Shown one piece after another: positions 62,855 through 64,000 of a DNA stretch of 64,000 nucleotides. Each line of letters opens with the position of its first letter. Within the stretch, counting starts at the first letter, position 1. Made by a program: the position numbers and the translations under genes. The stretch comes from Arthrobacter alpinus (GTDB taxonomy: Bacteria; Actinomycetota; Actinomycetes; Actinomycetales; Micrococcaceae): NCBI RefSeq assembly GCF_001294625.1, contig NZ_CP012677.1, forward strand, positions 186,001 through 250,000, written 5' to 3'. The notes beneath the pieces are model-generated. The model had not been told where the DNA came from. It worked only from the letters and a program-made list of their open reading frames with translations, and did not search any database.

Positions 62855-63320
62855 TTCCCCCCAGGCTTTACTACTGCGTGGCACAGGACCGCGCAGTGTC
62901 GAACCGGTTCATTTCCCTGCCGTCCACCCGCAACCGCACTATCGGCGCACAACTGTTCCTCCCCGGAGCCGAAGGATTCTTGCACTGGGAATCAACTTTT
63001 ACAATTCACTCCACTCCAGCGGGAGCATTGCCCCGTTCACAGACACCTGAGCGGGCAATGGCTTTCCGGGCAGAGACTCATTCTTGGTCTATCCTGCACC
63101 GGACGGGGAATTCTCCGAGTCCATCCGGTGCAAGGTGTTTGCAGAAGCCATGAATGACATGCGAGCCATGGAACTTCTGAGGACAATAGCATGTTCCGAG
63201 GAGGTAGCGCGGATAATTGATCCTGACTCCTCGATCACGCTCAGCCACTTCTCCTACGAGCCCGATCACTACCGATCGGTCATCAACCAACTAGCACTGC
63301 GATTGATGAAGTCAAATTAG
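62855..63320 (+). pseudogene. DUF4091 (glycoside-hydrolase-like) protein, C-terminal remnant
   Basis: The plus strand encodes YYCVAQDRAVSNRFISLPST, RNRTIGAQLFLPGAEGFLHW, then after a one-base loss in a G-run GINFYNSLHSSGSIAPFTDT, a TGA, and AGNGFPGRDSF with LVYPAPDGEFSESIRCKVFA. This is the conserved tail of DUF4091 proteins. There is no start or ribosome-binding site. The stretch 62690-62854 left of it shows no gene. Confidence 0.65.
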
Positions 63321-63373
63321 TGAATGCGGTGGCTCCGCAGTGACGAGGCTGCAGCCCGTCGGTGGATGAGGGA

Positions 63374-63667
63374 TTAGCCTGCGAACTGTAGAGCCGACTT
63401 GCTGACCAGAAACGGTTTGATGTGCTCGGTCGCTAGGGCCACATGTGCAGGGTGTGCTGAGTATGCGCGCCAAGACGACTCGTCATTGAACGACATCCGA
63501 AAGAAGACTGACGCGTTTCCTTCAGCAAGTCCAAGATCCGCGTGGACGTCAATTTCCTTGAGGCCTTCAATGACGCCGGACAGGGCTAGTAAGCCGTTGA
63601 CGATCGCATTTTGCTGCTCCGTCGTCGCATCGTTTGTGAGGGTCAGCATGACATTGTGGTGGATCAT
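63374..63667 (-). CDS. Dabb family protein (stress-responsive alpha/beta barrel)
   Basis: The 97-residue protein has the Dabb ferredoxin-like pattern: MIHHNVMLTLTNDATTEQQ, VHADLGLAEGNASVFFRMSF and the YSAHPAHVALATEHIKPFL helix. Members are dimers with roles from cyclase to unknown. An AAGGAG box precedes the ATG. It lies 62 bases after the molybdenum hydroxylase subunit on the same strand, so it may be co-transcribed; no specific reaction can be assigned. Confidence 0.85.
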   Translation of the reverse strand: MIHHNVMLTLTNDATTEQQNAIVNGLLALSGVIEGLKEIDVHADLGLAEGNASVFFRMSFNDESSWRAYSAHPAHVALATEHIKPFLVSKSALQFAG

Positions 63668-63729
63668 TGTTCTCCTTGTTTTGGGTACTTATCGAGTTCT
63701 TCAAATGAAGTTGTGGGGGAGTCTAGACG

Positions 63730-64000
63730 TCACGGAGCACTGGCGGAACCTAACCAGTTAAGGATCTTCTCCGGGGTGACGGGCACCTCGTCGATGCGCA
63801 CACCGTAGGGTGCTAACGCATCTTCGATTGCGGAAACTACCGCCGCTGGCGCGGCCATTCGGCCACCCTCACCGATACCTTTGACGCCTCGGTACGTGAA
63901 CGGTGACGGTGTTTCCAAATGGCCCAACCGAATAGCAGGTACGTCGAGGAAGGTGGGCAGAAAGTAACTTCGAAAATCAGTGTTCTGTGGTCGGGCCTGT
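63730..64000 (-). CDS. Xanthine dehydrogenase/CoxL family molybdopterin-binding subunit, C-terminal part
   Basis: The 5' end lies beyond the window; about 90 residues are visible. LPTFLDVPAIRLGHLETPSP and the VKGIGEGGRMAAPAAVVSAI block carry the catalytic Glu (GEGG) of molybdenum hydroxylase large subunits. These enzymes hydroxylate aldehydes, purines, CO or heterocycles with Mo-cytosine dinucleotide. The substrate cannot be inferred from the fragment. Confidence 0.88.
   Translation of the reverse strand, partial: QARPQNTDFRSYFLPTFLDVPAIRLGHLETPSPFTYRGVKGIGEGGRMAAPAAVVSAIEDALAPYGVRIDEVPVTPEKILNWLGSASAP

Noticed and set aside
1..64000. CRISPR arrays, rRNA genes, riboswitches
   Set aside because: No series of regularly spaced direct repeats, no rRNA segments and no recognisable riboswitch core were seen on reading both strands; covariance-model searches could not be run.

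Overview
The window looks like a chromosomal segment of a high-GC Gram-positive bacterium of the Micrococcaceae (Arthrobacter, Paenarthrobacter or a close relative). This is inferred from moderately high GC, PucR/ROK/KstR-like regulators, an AztABCD-type zinc system, an HspR/Hsp20 pair and many helicase-associated-domain and IS fragments typical of that group. No species is claimed. 

Layout. 1-7.5 kb: the end of an aldehyde dehydrogenase, then a divergent catabolic cluster. PucR regulator, MHS-type transporter, RidA and RraA-like protein face one way; a ThDP enzyme and an M20 amidohydrolase face the other. 7.5-9.7 kb: a scar zone with an ISAs1 remnant, an intact IS30 element with a 3-bp target duplication, a degenerate dispersed repeat and the 3' end of a tRNA-Thr. 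9.7-19.9 kb: a peptide-type ABC importer with a ROK kinase, opposed by a ROK regulator, an M81 metallopeptidase and CutC. 20-25 kb: a small hypothetical gene, hsp20 and hspR around a HAIR-like operator, and three decayed genes (helicase-associated-domain protein, IS256 transposase, DUF1801 protein). 25-30 kb: a zinc importer (aztA divergent from aztB-aztD2-aztC-aztD1) around a Zur-like palindrome. 30-37 kb: ribose uptake and use (rbsR, rbsK, rbsD, rbsA, a fused rbsC-rbsB, deoC). 38.5-42.2 kb: a GC-rich pair, a GH3 glycosidase and an MGDG-synthase-like glycosyltransferase, next to AT-rich DNA with no genes. 42.7-44.4 kb: a decayed IS110 element. 

44.5-60.2 kb holds the most coherent and least familiar unit: a double-domain acyl-CoA dehydrogenase, ADP-forming acyl-CoA synthetase, KstR-like TetR regulator, VOC protein, thiolase-like protein, DUF35 protein, aldehyde dehydrogenase, MFS transporter, MaoC hydratase, EtfB, EtfA, a membrane cytochrome b and an SDR. 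The set resembles the steroid side-chain module (acyl-CoA dehydrogenase pair, MaoC hydratase, DUF35 plus Ltp-type retro-aldolase). It suggests acyl-CoA activation, desaturation, hydration and C-C cleavage to a carbonyl product, with electrons leaving through ETF. Two nearly identical palindromes, upstream of the acyl-CoA dehydrogenase and of the MaoC gene, could be the operators of the local TetR protein. 

60.2-63.4 kb is a graveyard: a broken HTH gene, a tyrosine-integrase remnant, an istA (IS21) remnant split by a decayed IS1595 element, and a DUF4091 fragment. The window ends with a Dabb protein and the C-terminus of a molybdopterin-binding dehydrogenase subunit. No CRISPR array, rRNA or complete tRNA was seen. 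Coordinates of decayed elements are hand-aligned and approximate.
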